DNA of 64,000 nucleotides from assembly GCF_014268755.2 (NCBI RefSeq), contig NZ_CP077093.1, positions 6,818,501 through 6,882,500 of the forward strand, in the 5' to 3' direction. Of the stretch, positions 17,213 to 25,483 are shown one piece after another. Source of the stretch: Pseudomonas vanderleydeniana (lineage in GTDB: Bacteria > Pseudomonadota > Gammaproteobacteria > Pseudomonadales > Pseudomonadaceae). The notes beneath the pieces are model-generated. The model did no database searches, had not been told where the DNA came from, and saw only the letters and a list, made by a program, of their open reading frames with translations. Position numbers and translations under genes: made by a program. Position 1 is the first letter of the stretch. Each line of letters begins with the position of its first letter.

Positions 17213-18565
17213 ATGAATGCTCTAGCCCGCCGCACCGCCGGCCTGCTGCTCGGCACGCTTTGTCTGCCACTCGCGGTCCTCGCCGCCGATCCGCAACCGA
17301 CCCACGAATTCACCCTCGACAACGGCCTGAAGGTCGTGGTCCGTGAAGACCATCGCGCCCCCGTGGTGGTGTCGCAGGTCTGGTACAAGGTCGGTTCGAG
17401 CTATGAGACCCCGGGCCAGACCGGCCTTTCCCATGCCCTGGAGCACATGATGTTCAAGGGCAGCGAAAAGGTCGGCCCCGGCGAGGCCTCGCTGATCCTG
17501 CGCGACCTGGGCGCCGAGGAAAACGCCTTCACCAGCGACGACTACACCGCCTACTACCAGGTCCTGGCTCGCGACCGCCTGGGCGTGGCCTTCGAACTGG
17601 AAGCCGATCGCATGGCCAGCCTGCGCCTGCCGGCCGACGAGTTCAGCCGCGAGATCGAGGTGATCAAGGAAGAACGTCGCCTGCGCACCGACGACAAGCC
17701 GATGGGCAAGGCCTTCGAGCGTTTCAAGGCGATGGCCTACCCGGCCAGCGGCTACCACACGCCGACCATCGGCTGGATGGCCGACCTGGACCGCATGAAG
17801 GTCGAGGAGCTGCGCCACTGGTACCAGTCCTGGTACGTACCGAACAACGCGACCCTGGTGGTGGTCGGTGATGTCACCCCGGACGAGGTGAAAAACCTCG
17901 CCCAGCGCTACTTCGGTTCGATCGCACGGCGCGACACGCCACCGGCGAAGATCCCGCGCGAGCTGGACGAGCCCGGCGAGCGGCTGATCACCCTGCACGT
18001 GAAGACCCAACTGCCGAGCCTGATGCTGGGGTTCAACGTGCCGAGCATCGCTACCGCCCAGGACCCGCGCTCGGTCAACGCCCTGCGCCTGATCGCCGCG
18101 CTGCTCGACGGCGGCTACAGCGCCCGCCTCGCCACCCAGCTGGAACGTGGCGAGGAGCTGATTTCCGGCGGCTCGGCCAGCTACAACGCCTACACCCGCG
18201 GCGACAGCCTGTTCACCCTGTCGGCGATGCCGAACGTGCAGAAGAAAAAGACCCTGGCCAACGCCGAGGCCGGTCTCTGGCGCCTGCTGGACCAGCTCAA
18301 GAGCAAGCCGCCGACCGCCGAGGAGCTCGAGCGCGTGCGCGCGCAGGTCATCGCCGGGCTGGTCTACGAGCGTGACTCGATCACCAGCCAAGCCACCGCC
18401 ATCGGCCAGCTGGAAACCGTCGGCCTGTCCTGGAAGCTGATGGACAGTGAACTGGCCGACCTGCAGAGCGTGACGCCGGAAGACATCCAGAAGGCCGCCC
18501 GCACCTACTTCACCCGCGAACGTCTCAGCGTCGCCCACGTACTGCCCGAGGAGACCCGCCCATGA
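17213..18565 (+). CDS. M16 family zinc peptidase (catalytic subunit)
   Basis: Periplasmic insulinase/pitrilysin-type metallopeptidase of 450 residues. A signal peptide covers about residues 1-25 (LLLGTLCLPLAVLAA). The inverted zinc motif HALEH is at 74-78, and the distal Glu ligand lies in REIEVIKEERR. A second M16C domain fills the C-terminal half. The gene overlaps the next, non-catalytic M16 gene by 4 bp, so the two probably form a heterodimer like other paired M16B proteins. The substrate is unknown. Confidence 0.92.
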   Translation: MNALARRTAGLLLGTLCLPLAVLAADPQPTHEFTLDNGLKVVVREDHRAPVVVSQVWYKVGSSYETPGQTGLSHALEHMMFKGSEKVGPGEASLILRDLGAEENAFTSDDYTAYYQVLARDRLGVAFELEADRMASLRLPADEFSREIEVIKEERRLRTDDKPMGKAFERFKAMAYPASGYHTPTIGWMADLDRMKVEELRHWYQSWYVPNNATLVVVGDVTPDEVKNLAQRYFGSIARRDTPPAKIPRELDEPGERLITLHVKTQLPSLMLGFNVPSIATAQDPRSVNALRLIAALLDGGYSARLATQLERGEELISGGSASYNAYTRGDSLFTLSAMPNVQKKKTLANAEAGLWRLLDQLKSKPPTAEELERVRAQVIAGLVYERDSITSQATAIGQLETVGLSWKLMDSELADLQSVTPEDIQKAARTYFTRERLSVAHVLPEETRP

Positions 18566-20046
18566 GCAAGGGTTCGCGCTTCACCCTGCCCGGCCTGGCC
18601 CTGGTCGTCGCTGTCGGCAGCTTCGGCCTGCCCCTGCTGGGCCTGTCCAATGCCCAGGCCGGCCAGGCCCTGGAAGAGGCCAAGTCGAGCCACAAGCTGC
18701 AATCGCTGGCCGAACTGAACGACAAGGCACCGGCCCGGCGCAGCCTCGACGTGCAGACCTGGAACACCGCCGAAGGCGCCCGGGTGCTGTTCGTCGAAGC
18801 CCATGAGCTGCCGATGTTCGACCTGCGCCTGACCTTCGCCGCCGGCAGCAGCCAGGACGGCAACACCCCGGGCCTGGCCACGCTGACCAACGCCATGCTC
18901 AACGAGGGCGTGGCCGGCAAGGATGTCGGCGCCATCGCCCGCGGCTTCGAAGGCCTTGGCGCGGACTTCGGCAACGGTTCCTACAAGGACATGGCGATCG
19001 CCTCGCTGCGCAGCCTCAGCGCTACCGACAAACGCGAACCGGCGTTGAAACTGTTTGCCCAGGTGGTCGGCAAGCCGACCTTCCCGAGCGACTCCCTGGC
19101 GCGGATCAAGAACCAGCTGCTGGCCGGTTTCGAGTTCCAGAAACAGAACCCCGGCAAGCTGGCGAGCCTGGACCTGTCCCAGCGCCTTTACGGCGACCAT
19201 CCGTATGGCCACCCGAGCGAAGGCACCGCCAAGAGCATCCCGCCGATCACCGTCGCCCAGTTGCGTGCGTTCCACGCCAAGGCCTACGCCGCCGGCAACG
19301 TGGTGATCACACTGGTCGGCGACCTCTCGCGCAGCGAGGCCGAAGCCCTGACCGCACAGGTCTCGGCGTCCCTGCCGAAAGGCCCGGCGCTGCCGAAGAT
19401 CGCCCTGGCCAAGGACCCGCAGCCGAGCAGCGGGCACATCGAGTTCCCATCCAAGCAGACCACCATCCTGCTGGCGCAGATGGGCATCGACCGCGCCGAT
19501 CCCGACTATGCCGCACTCTCCCTGGGCAACCAGATCCTCGGCGGTGGTGGCTTCGGCACCCGGCTGATGAGCGAGGTGCGGGAAAAACGCGGCCTGACCT
19601 ATGGCATCTACTCCGGCTTCAGCCCGATGCAGGCCCGTGGCCCGTTCATGATCAACCTGCAGACCCGCGCCGAAATGAGCGAAGGCACGCAGAAGCTGGT
19701 CGAGGACGTGCTGGCCGAGTACCTCAAGTCCGGCCCGACCCAGAAGGAGCTCGACGACGCCAAGCGCGAGATGGCCGGCAGCTTCCCGCTGTCCACCGCC
19801 AGCAACAGCGATATCGTCGGCCAGCTGGGCGCCATGGGTTTCTACAACCTGCCGCTGAACTACCTGGAGGATTTCATGCAGCAGACCCAGGCGCTGACCG
19901 TCGAACAGGTCAAGGCCGCCATGGACAAACACCTGAGTGTCGACAAGATGATCGTCGTCACCGCCGGCCCGACGGTCCCGCAAAAGCCGTTGCCGCCGCC
20001 GACAGACAAACCCGCCGAGCAGCCGCTCGGGGTTCCGGAGCATTAA
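18562..20046 (+). CDS. M16 family peptidase-like protein (non-catalytic subunit)
   Basis: A 494-residue partner of the preceding peptidase. The position equivalent to HxxEH reads GLATLTNAMLNEG, so the zinc site is lost. The C-terminal half keeps the arginine/tyrosine substrate-binding segment (GFGTRLMSEVREKRGLTYGIYSGF). An N-terminal hydrophobic stretch around residues 10-33 (LALVVAVGSFGLPLLGLSNAQA) is a signal peptide. It begins at an ATGA overlap, and its TAATG stop is shared with rsmD. Confidence 0.92.
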   Translation: MSKGSRFTLPGLALVVAVGSFGLPLLGLSNAQAGQALEEAKSSHKLQSLAELNDKAPARRSLDVQTWNTAEGARVLFVEAHELPMFDLRLTFAAGSSQDGNTPGLATLTNAMLNEGVAGKDVGAIARGFEGLGADFGNGSYKDMAIASLRSLSATDKREPALKLFAQVVGKPTFPSDSLARIKNQLLAGFEFQKQNPGKLASLDLSQRLYGDHPYGHPSEGTAKSIPPITVAQLRAFHAKAYAAGNVVITLVGDLSRSEAEALTAQVSASLPKGPALPKIALAKDPQPSSGHIEFPSKQTTILLAQMGIDRADPDYAALSLGNQILGGGGFGTRLMSEVREKRGLTYGIYSGFSPMQARGPFMINLQTRAEMSEGTQKLVEDVLAEYLKSGPTQKELDDAKREMAGSFPLSTASNSDIVGQLGAMGFYNLPLNYLEDFMQQTQALTVEQVKAAMDKHLSVDKMIVVTAGPTVPQKPLPPPTDKPAEQPLGVPEH

Positions 20047-20663
20047 TGGCCAGCCCATCGCGTCACAGCAAGAAACCCGCACCGTCGCACAACGGCGTGA
20101 ACAAACTGCGCATCATCGGCGGCGAATGGCGCAGCCGCCGCCTGAGCTTCCCGGATGTCCAGGGGCTGCGCCCGACACCCGATCGCGTGCGTGAAACCCT
20201 GTTCAACTGGTTGGCGCCCTACGTCGCCGGAGCGAAGGTGCTCGACCCGTTCGCCGGCAGCGGCGCGCTGTTCCTCGAGGCGCTGTCCCGTGGCGCCGCC
20301 ATGGGCCAGGCGCTGGACGCCAGCCATGTCGCCGTGTCCAGCCTGCGCGAGCACCTGGGCACCCTGCGCTGCACCGTCGGCCAGGTGCAGACCGCCGACG
20401 CCCTGCGCTACCTGGAAACCCAGCCGGCCAGCGCGTTCGACCTGGTGTTCCTCGACCCGCCGTTCAACCAGAACCTGCTGCCGGGCGTCTGCGTCCTGCT
20501 GGAAGAACGCCAGTGGCTGGCCGACGACGCCTGGGTCTACACCGAAAGCGAAACCGCACCCTCGACCCTCGGCCTGCCAGGCAACTGGCGCCTGCACCGC
20601 GAGCAGAAGTCCGGTCAGGTGTACTATGCGCTATGGCAACGCAGCGCACCGGCCGCCGGCTGA
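20046..20663 (+). CDS. rsmD: 16S rRNA (guanine-966-N2)-methyltransferase RsmD
   Basis: SAM-dependent methyltransferase acting on the small subunit. Its 205 residues contain LRIIGGEWRSRRL near the N-terminus, RPTPDRVRETLFNWL, motif I VLDPFAGSGALFLEALSRG, and the catalytic DLVFLDPPFNQ. The start overlaps the M16 stop (TAATG). The M16-M16-rsmD order lies beside ftsY, as I recall it in P. aeruginosa. Confidence 0.95.
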   Translation: MASPSRHSKKPAPSHNGVNKLRIIGGEWRSRRLSFPDVQGLRPTPDRVRETLFNWLAPYVAGAKVLDPFAGSGALFLEALSRGAAMGQALDASHVAVSSLREHLGTLRCTVGQVQTADALRYLETQPASAFDLVFLDPPFNQNLLPGVCVLLEERQWLADDAWVYTESETAPSTLGLPGNWRLHREQKSGQVYYALWQRSAPAAG

Positions 20664-20719
20664 TCGATCGACCGGGTGCGCCGCCTGGCGCACCCACGAC
20701 CGAGGCAGACCGAACGCCC

Positions 20720-21700
20720 ATGTCCAACCGCTTCCGCCCGGCCCCCGGCCTGGGCAACCCTCACCTGCAAACGCTCTGGGGCCCGCTCTGGCGCAGGAAG
20801 ACCGTACTCGAGCGCCAACGCGAGCGGCTCTGGCTGGATGACGGCGACTTCCTCGACCTCGACTGGTTCGGGCCGCACGAAGCCGCGACACCGCTGGTGC
20901 TGCTCCTGCACGGGCTGACCGGTTCCTCGAACTCCCCCTACATCATCGGCATGCAGCAGGCCCTGGCCGAACGCGGCTGGGCCAGCGTCGCACTGAACTG
21001 GCGCGGCTGCTCCGGCGAGCCGAACCTGTTGCCCCGCAGCTATCACTCCGGCGCCAGCGAAGACCTGGCCGCCGCCATCGCCCACCTCAGGCGCAAACGC
21101 CCCCTGGCAGCGCTCCACGCCGTGGGCTATTCGCTGGGTGGCAACGTGCTGCTCAAGCACCTGGGCGAAAGTGCCGGCGACAGCGGCTTGCAGGCCGGCG
21201 TAGCGGTCTCGGTCCCCTTTCGCCTGGATCAATGCGCAGACCGCATCGGCCAGGGTTTTTCCAGGGTCTACCAGGCGCATTTCATGCGCGAGATGCTCGC
21301 CTACCTCAAGGACAAGCAGCGCCAGTTCCAGCATGACGGCCGGACCGACGGGCTGGCGACTCTCAGCCGTCTCGGCCCGTTGACGGGCATGCGTACCTTC
21401 TGGGATTTCGACGGTCGGGTGACCGCACCGCTGCATGGCTACCAGGACGCCGAGGACTATTACCGCCGGGCTTCGAGCCGCTACTTTCTCGGGGCGATCC
21501 GCACGCCGACGCTGATCATCCAGGCGGCTGACGATCCCTTCGTGTTCCGCCACAGCCTGCCGGAACCCGCCGAGCTGGCGACGGATACCGAGTTCGAACT
21601 GCAGGACAAGGGCGGCCACGTCGGCTTCGTCGACGGCAGCCTGGGCAAGCCAGGCTACTACCTGGAGCGACGGATCCCGCAGTGGCTGGCCGGCCGCTGA
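20720..21700 (+). CDS. YheT family alpha/beta hydrolase
   Basis: A 326-residue AB-hydrolase-4 family protein starting MSNRFRPAPGLGNPHLQTL, the typical N-terminus (GNxHLQT). The oxyanion loop is LLLHGLTGSSNSPY and the nucleophile elbow is VGYSLGGNVLLK; the GGHVGFVDG near the C-terminus supplies the catalytic His. The family are carboxylesterases with undefined physiological substrates. The frame is open upstream into rsmD, but the ATG at 20720 gives the conserved length. Confidence 0.9.
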   Translation: MSNRFRPAPGLGNPHLQTLWGPLWRRKTVLERQRERLWLDDGDFLDLDWFGPHEAATPLVLLLHGLTGSSNSPYIIGMQQALAERGWASVALNWRGCSGEPNLLPRSYHSGASEDLAAAIAHLRRKRPLAALHAVGYSLGGNVLLKHLGESAGDSGLQAGVAVSVPFRLDQCADRIGQGFSRVYQAHFMREMLAYLKDKQRQFQHDGRTDGLATLSRLGPLTGMRTFWDFDGRVTAPLHGYQDAEDYYRRASSRYFLGAIRTPTLIIQAADDPFVFRHSLPEPAELATDTEFELQDKGGHVGFVDGSLGKPGYYLERRIPQWLAGR

Positions 21701-21703
21701 CGG

Positions 21704-22558
21704 TCAGTCGCCGGTAGCGATCGCCCGCTGCGGGTCGGTGATCCATTCACTCCACGAGCCCGGATACAAGGTCGCCAGCGGATAACCGGCCAGGCTCAGT
21801 GCAAACAGGTTGTGGCACGCCGTCACCCCGGAACCGCAATAGGCCACCAGTTCCTGCACGGGACGCTCGCCCAACTGCGTGGCAAAGCGCTGCTTGAGCT
21901 GATCGGCCGGCAGGAACCGTCCGTCGGCACCGAGGTTTTCGTTGAAAGCCGCACATTGTGCGCCCGGGATGTGCCCGGCAACCGGATCGATCGGTTCGAC
22001 CTCGCCGCGAAAACGCGGCAACGCGCGGGCATCGAGCAAGGTCATGGATGGTTGACCAAGGCGCTGCTGCAACTGTTCGGCACTGATCAGCAACGACGGG
22101 TCGGCACTGCCGCTGAAGTTGCCACGGACGCTCGGCGGCGGATTCAGGCTCAATGGCAGCCCCGCCGCATGCCAGGCCTTGAGCCCGCCATCGAGCAGGA
22201 ACACGCCGTCGCGCTTGCCCAGCCACGCCAGCAGCCACCAGGCCCGGGCCGCGTACATGCCGGGGCCATCGTCATACAGCACGATCTCGCTGTCGGCGCT
22301 GATGCCCCAGGCCTGCAGGCGCTCCACCAGCGCCGTCGGCGCGGGCAACGGGTGACGACCGGTCACACCCCTGGTCACCGGGCCACTGAGATCACGCTCC
22401 AGATCGGCGAAGTGCGCGCCCTCGATATGCCCTTCGGCATAGCTGCGCTGGCCGTAGTCGGGATCCTCCAGGGCAAAGCGGCAATCCAGGATTACCAGCC
22501 CGGGCCGGACCTGGCGCTCGGCCAGTTGCTGCGGGCTGATCAGTTGCGCAAGCGGCAT
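21704..22558 (-). CDS. Two-domain rhodanese / 3-mercaptopyruvate-type sulfurtransferase
   Basis: A 284-residue tandem rhodanese. Domain 1 (about 1-130) lacks a catalytic Cys (LYDDGPGMYAAR). Domain 2 carries Cys241 in CGSGVTACHN; the CG[S/T]GVTA loop is the form associated with 3-mercaptopyruvate sulfurtransferase rather than thiosulfate sulfurtransferase. It transfers sulfane sulfur to thiol acceptors or cyanide in the cytoplasm. It stands alone, converging on the hydrolase gene. Confidence 0.9.
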   Translation of the reverse strand: MPLAQLISPQQLAERQVRPGLVILDCRFALEDPDYGQRSYAEGHIEGAHFADLERDLSGPVTRGVTGRHPLPAPTALVERLQAWGISADSEIVLYDDGPGMYAARAWWLLAWLGKRDGVFLLDGGLKAWHAAGLPLSLNPPPSVRGNFSGSADPSLLISAEQLQQRLGQPSMTLLDARALPRFRGEVEPIDPVAGHIPGAQCAAFNENLGADGRFLPADQLKQRFATQLGERPVQELVAYCGSGVTACHNLFALSLAGYPLATLYPGSWSEWITDPQRAIATGD

Positions 22559-22600
22559 GACTCATTCCTCGTAGATGGATGAACAACAACCGGTCGCCCC

Positions 22601-23269
22601 CTAGACCTCCTCAAGCGCCTTGGCCAGGGGAACGTAGAATTCATTCAGCAGCCTGTCGACCGCCTCGCGAGCCTCAGGCGTGACGAAGCCCGACTCAAGT
22701 ACCAGTACCTGGTAGACCCCGCGCTTGATCGATTCTTCGCTCAAATGATTGGCGCTTTCCCGGGTCGTGCTGAGAAAGCGCACCCAGGAGGTCAGGACGA
22801 TCCAGGCATTGAGGGTCAGCGATTCGATCTGCACCGCGTCCATCGCCAGGATCCCGGCATCGACGAAGCCCTTGTAGATCGACTGCCCCTGGATCAGGCA
22901 ACGCTGGGAAAAGCGCCGATAACGCCCGGCCAGTTCGGCATCGCTTTCCAGCAGGTGTTCGAGGTCCCGGTGCAGGAAACGATAGCGCCACATCGCCGCC
23001 AGCAACGCCTTCAGGTAGAAGCGCTTGTCCTCGATGGTCGCGGCACGGCCCTGCGGCGGGCGCAGGAAACTGTCCACCAGCGCCTCGTACTCGGCGAACA
23101 GCACGGCGATGATCGCCTGCTTGTTGGGGAAGTGGTAGTAGAGGTTGCCCGGCGAAATCTCCATGTGCGCCGCGATATGGTTGGTGCTGACGCTGCGCTC
23201 ACCCTGCTGGTTGAACAGGTCGAGACTGTTCTGGACGATCCGCTCGCTGGTTTTTATTCGTGGGGCCAT
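22601..23269 (-). CDS. laoR: TetR family repressor, LaoR-like
   Basis: A 222-residue regulator with an N-terminal TetR helix-turn-helix (about residues 8-55: ERIVQNSLDLFNQQG…ISPGNLYYHFPNKQAII) and a helical ligand domain. It is divergent from an aldehyde dehydrogenase, a Tat lipoprotein and a GMC oxidoreductase. This matches the laoR-laoC-laoB-laoA arrangement described in P. aeruginosa for oxidation of long-chain alcohols from SDS and alkanes. The symbol rests on synteny and family. A candidate operator lies in the shared upstream region. Confidence 0.75.
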   Translation of the reverse strand: MAPRIKTSERIVQNSLDLFNQQGERSVSTNHIAAHMEISPGNLYYHFPNKQAIIAVLFAEYEALVDSFLRPPQGRAATIEDKRFYLKALLAAMWRYRFLHRDLEHLLESDAELAGRYRRFSQRCLIQGQSIYKGFVDAGILAMDAVQIESLTLNAWIVLTSWVRFLSTTRESANHLSEESIKRGVYQVLVLESGFVTPEAREAVDRLLNEFYVPLAKALEEV

Positions 23270-23354
23270 GACTCAGCTTTACTTCAAGAGTGCGTTACCC
23301 GGCATCTTACGGCCTATCACGCGACGGATAAACGATCCGTGGCGCACGCGACTG

Positions 23355-23383
23355 TTGACATTTTTGAGCTTTAGCTCTAAACA
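23355..23383 (+). promoter_or_regulatory. laoCBA promoter with candidate TetR operator in the spacer
   Basis: A perfect -35 TTGACA (23355-23360), a 17-bp spacer and -10 TAAACA (23378-23383). The spacer contains GAGCT-TT-AGCTC (23366-23377), an inverted repeat placed to let a repressor block polymerase. The region is AT-rich compared with its surroundings. That it binds the neighbouring TetR protein is inference. Confidence 0.6.
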
Positions 23384-23421
23384 TTTGTTTAAAAATAAAA
23401 ACACACTTTCTGGAGTGCGCC

Positions 23422-24852
23422 ATGTCTGCCGAAATCGCCTACCTGCAGGAATCACAGCAGCAACAGAGCCAGCTCCAGCATCTGTTCCAGGCCCAGCGCC
23501 AGGCCTACGCCGCGCATCCGATGCCACCGGCCGAGCAACGCCGACAGTGGCTGGAAAGCTTGCGCCAGCTGCTCAGCGACGAACGGCAGGCAATCATCGA
23601 AGCCATCAGCGCCGATTTCGGCAACCGCAGCGCCGACGAGACCCTGCTCGGCGAGCTGATGCCCAGCCTCCACGGCATCCACTACGCCCGCAAGCACCTC
23701 AAGGGCTGGATGAAACCGGCACGGCGCAAGGTCGGCCTGGCCTTCCAGCCGGCCTCGGCCAAGGTGGTCTACCAGCCGCTGGGCGTGGTGGGTGTGATCG
23801 TGCCGTGGAACTACCCGCTGTTTCTCGCCATCGGCCCGCTGGTCGGCGCCCTGGCGGCGGGTAACCGGGTGATGCTCAAGCTCAGCGAATCGACCCCGGC
23901 CACCGGACTGCTGCTCAAGGAACTGCTCGGCCGGGTATTCCCGGAAGACTTGGTGTGCGTGGTGCTCGGAGACGTGGACATCGGCATGGCCTTCTCCAAA
24001 CTGCCGTTCGACCACCTGCTGTTCACCGGCGCCACCAGCATCGGCAAGCACGTGATGCGCGCCGCCGCCGAACACCTGACACCGGTGACCCTGGAGTTGG
24101 GCGGCAAGTCTCCGGCGATCGTCTCCAGCGACGTACCGCTCAAGGACGCCGCCGAACGCATCGCCTTCGGTAAGACCCTCAACGCCGGCCAGACCTGCGT
24201 GGCCCCGGACTACGTGCTGGTGCCGGAAGAACGCGTCGGCGCCTTCGTCGAGGCCTATCGCCAGGCGGTCCGCGGCTTTTATCCGACCCTGGCGGACAAC
24301 CCGGACTACACCAGCATCATCAACGAGCGTCAGTTGAACCGACTCAACGGCTACATCAGTGATGCCACCAGCAAGGGGGCATTGCTGATCCCGCTGTTCG
24401 ACCAGGGCCAGCAGCGTCGCATGAGCCACAGCCTGTTGCTGAACGTCAGCGACGACATGACCCTGATGCAGGACGAGATCTTCGGCCCGCTGTTGCCGAT
24501 CGTTCCGTACAAGAGCCTCGATGAAGCTTTCACCTACATCAATCAGCGACCTCGCCCTCTCGCGCTCTATTACTTCGGCTACAACAAGCGCGAACAGCAG
24601 CGAGTCCTCCACGAAACCCATTCCGGCGGCGTCTGCCTCAACGACACGCTGCTGCACGTCCCCCAGGAAGACCTGCCGTTCGGCGGCATCGGCCCTTCGG
24701 GCATGGGCCACTACCACGGCCATGAAGGCTTCCTGACCTTCAGCAAGGCCAAGGGCGTACTGACCAAGCAGCGCTTCAACGCCGCCCGGCTGATCTACCC
24801 ACCCTACGGAAAATCGATCCAGAAGCTGATCCAGAAGCTGTTCGTTCGCTGA
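23422..24852 (+). CDS. laoC: Aldehyde dehydrogenase LaoC-like (coniferyl-aldehyde-dehydrogenase family)
   Basis: NAD(P)-dependent aldehyde dehydrogenase of 476 residues. It has GVVGVIVPWNYPL, the NAD-binding GATSIG (…LLFTGATSIGKH), the general base ELGGKSPAIV, and catalytic Cys in NAGQTCVAPDYV. The C-terminal end carries a hydrophobic and basic tail (LIYPPYGKSIQKLIQKL), as in membrane-associated fatty-aldehyde enzymes. By sequence it falls with coniferyl aldehyde dehydrogenases; by context it should oxidise the aldehyde made by the GMC enzyme downstream. Confidence 0.8.
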   Translation: MSAEIAYLQESQQQQSQLQHLFQAQRQAYAAHPMPPAEQRRQWLESLRQLLSDERQAIIEAISADFGNRSADETLLGELMPSLHGIHYARKHLKGWMKPARRKVGLAFQPASAKVVYQPLGVVGVIVPWNYPLFLAIGPLVGALAAGNRVMLKLSESTPATGLLLKELLGRVFPEDLVCVVLGDVDIGMAFSKLPFDHLLFTGATSIGKHVMRAAAEHLTPVTLELGGKSPAIVSSDVPLKDAAERIAFGKTLNAGQTCVAPDYVLVPEERVGAFVEAYRQAVRGFYPTLADNPDYTSIINERQLNRLNGYISDATSKGALLIPLFDQGQQRRMSHSLLLNVSDDMTLMQDEIFGPLLPIVPYKSLDEAFTYINQRPRPLALYYFGYNKREQQRVLHETHSGGVCLNDTLLHVPQEDLPFGGIGPSGMGHYHGHEGFLTFSKAKGVLTKQRFNAARLIYPPYGKSIQKLIQKLFVR

Positions 24853-24882
24853 CCTCCATCCTTGCCCAGGTGAATAACAATA

Positions 24883-25428
24883 ATGACTTCAAGCCTGTCC
24901 GAATCCCCTGCGCTGTCCCGGCGCGGCCTGCTGAAAATCGGTCTGTGCGCCAGCGCTTTTCTCACCACCGCCGGACTGGCCGCCAGCCTGACCGGCTGCT
25001 CGGCCGCCGGACCAGCCAACGGCTTCGTGGTGCTGCAGACGGCTGACCTGCCGTTCCTGCGGGCGCTGATTCCGGTGATGCTCCAGGGCGCCGTCAGCCC
25101 CGAGAAGATGCCCGCCGCCGTCGACCAGACCCTGGCCAGTCTCGACAAGAGCCTGGCCCACCTCTCGCCGGAAATGCTCAAGTTGACCCGCCAGCTGTTC
25201 GACGTACTCGGCATGGGCATTACCCGCGGCCCCCTGACGGGCATCTGGGGCAGCTGGGAAAATGCCAGTACCGAGCAGATCCAGGCCTTTCTCAAACGCT
25301 GGGAAAACAGCCTGCTGAGCCTGCTGCGCATGGGCCACGCCTCGCTGCTGCAACTGGTGATGATGGCCTGGTACAACCGCGCCGAGGCCTGGGCCCATTG
25401 TGGCTACCCGGGGCCGCCCAAGGTCTAG
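24883..25428 (+). CDS. laoB: Tat-exported lipoprotein LaoB-like
   Basis: A 181-residue protein with a twin-arginine signal (SRRGLLKIG at 12-20), a hydrophobic core and a lipobox LTGC with Cys39, so it should be exported folded and lipidated. The mature part has no motif I recognise. Its place between the aldehyde dehydrogenase and the GMC oxidoreductase matches LaoB, an accessory protein of unknown function. It may anchor or mature the GMC dehydrogenase, like small subunits of other membrane GMC complexes. Confidence 0.75.
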   Translation: MTSSLSESPALSRRGLLKIGLCASAFLTTAGLAASLTGCSAAGPANGFVVLQTADLPFLRALIPVMLQGAVSPEKMPAAVDQTLASLDKSLAHLSPEMLKLTRQLFDVLGMGITRGPLTGIWGSWENASTEQIQAFLKRWENSLLSLLRMGHASLLQLVMMAWYNRAEAWAHCGYPGPPKV

Positions 25429-25483
25429 GCCCGCCCCGCCCGATCCGGCACACCTGTCAAAACAACAATAAAAGAGGCGTCAC

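Noticed and set aside
16868..17216. Open frames on both strands between ftsY and the M16 gene (77 and 90 codons, plus a 57-codon stretch ending VPDLRLASDFREV on the minus strand)
   Set aside because: No good start or ribosome-binding site, third-codon GC near 50% unlike real genes here, and no recognisable product. I treat the region as a divergent promoter region.
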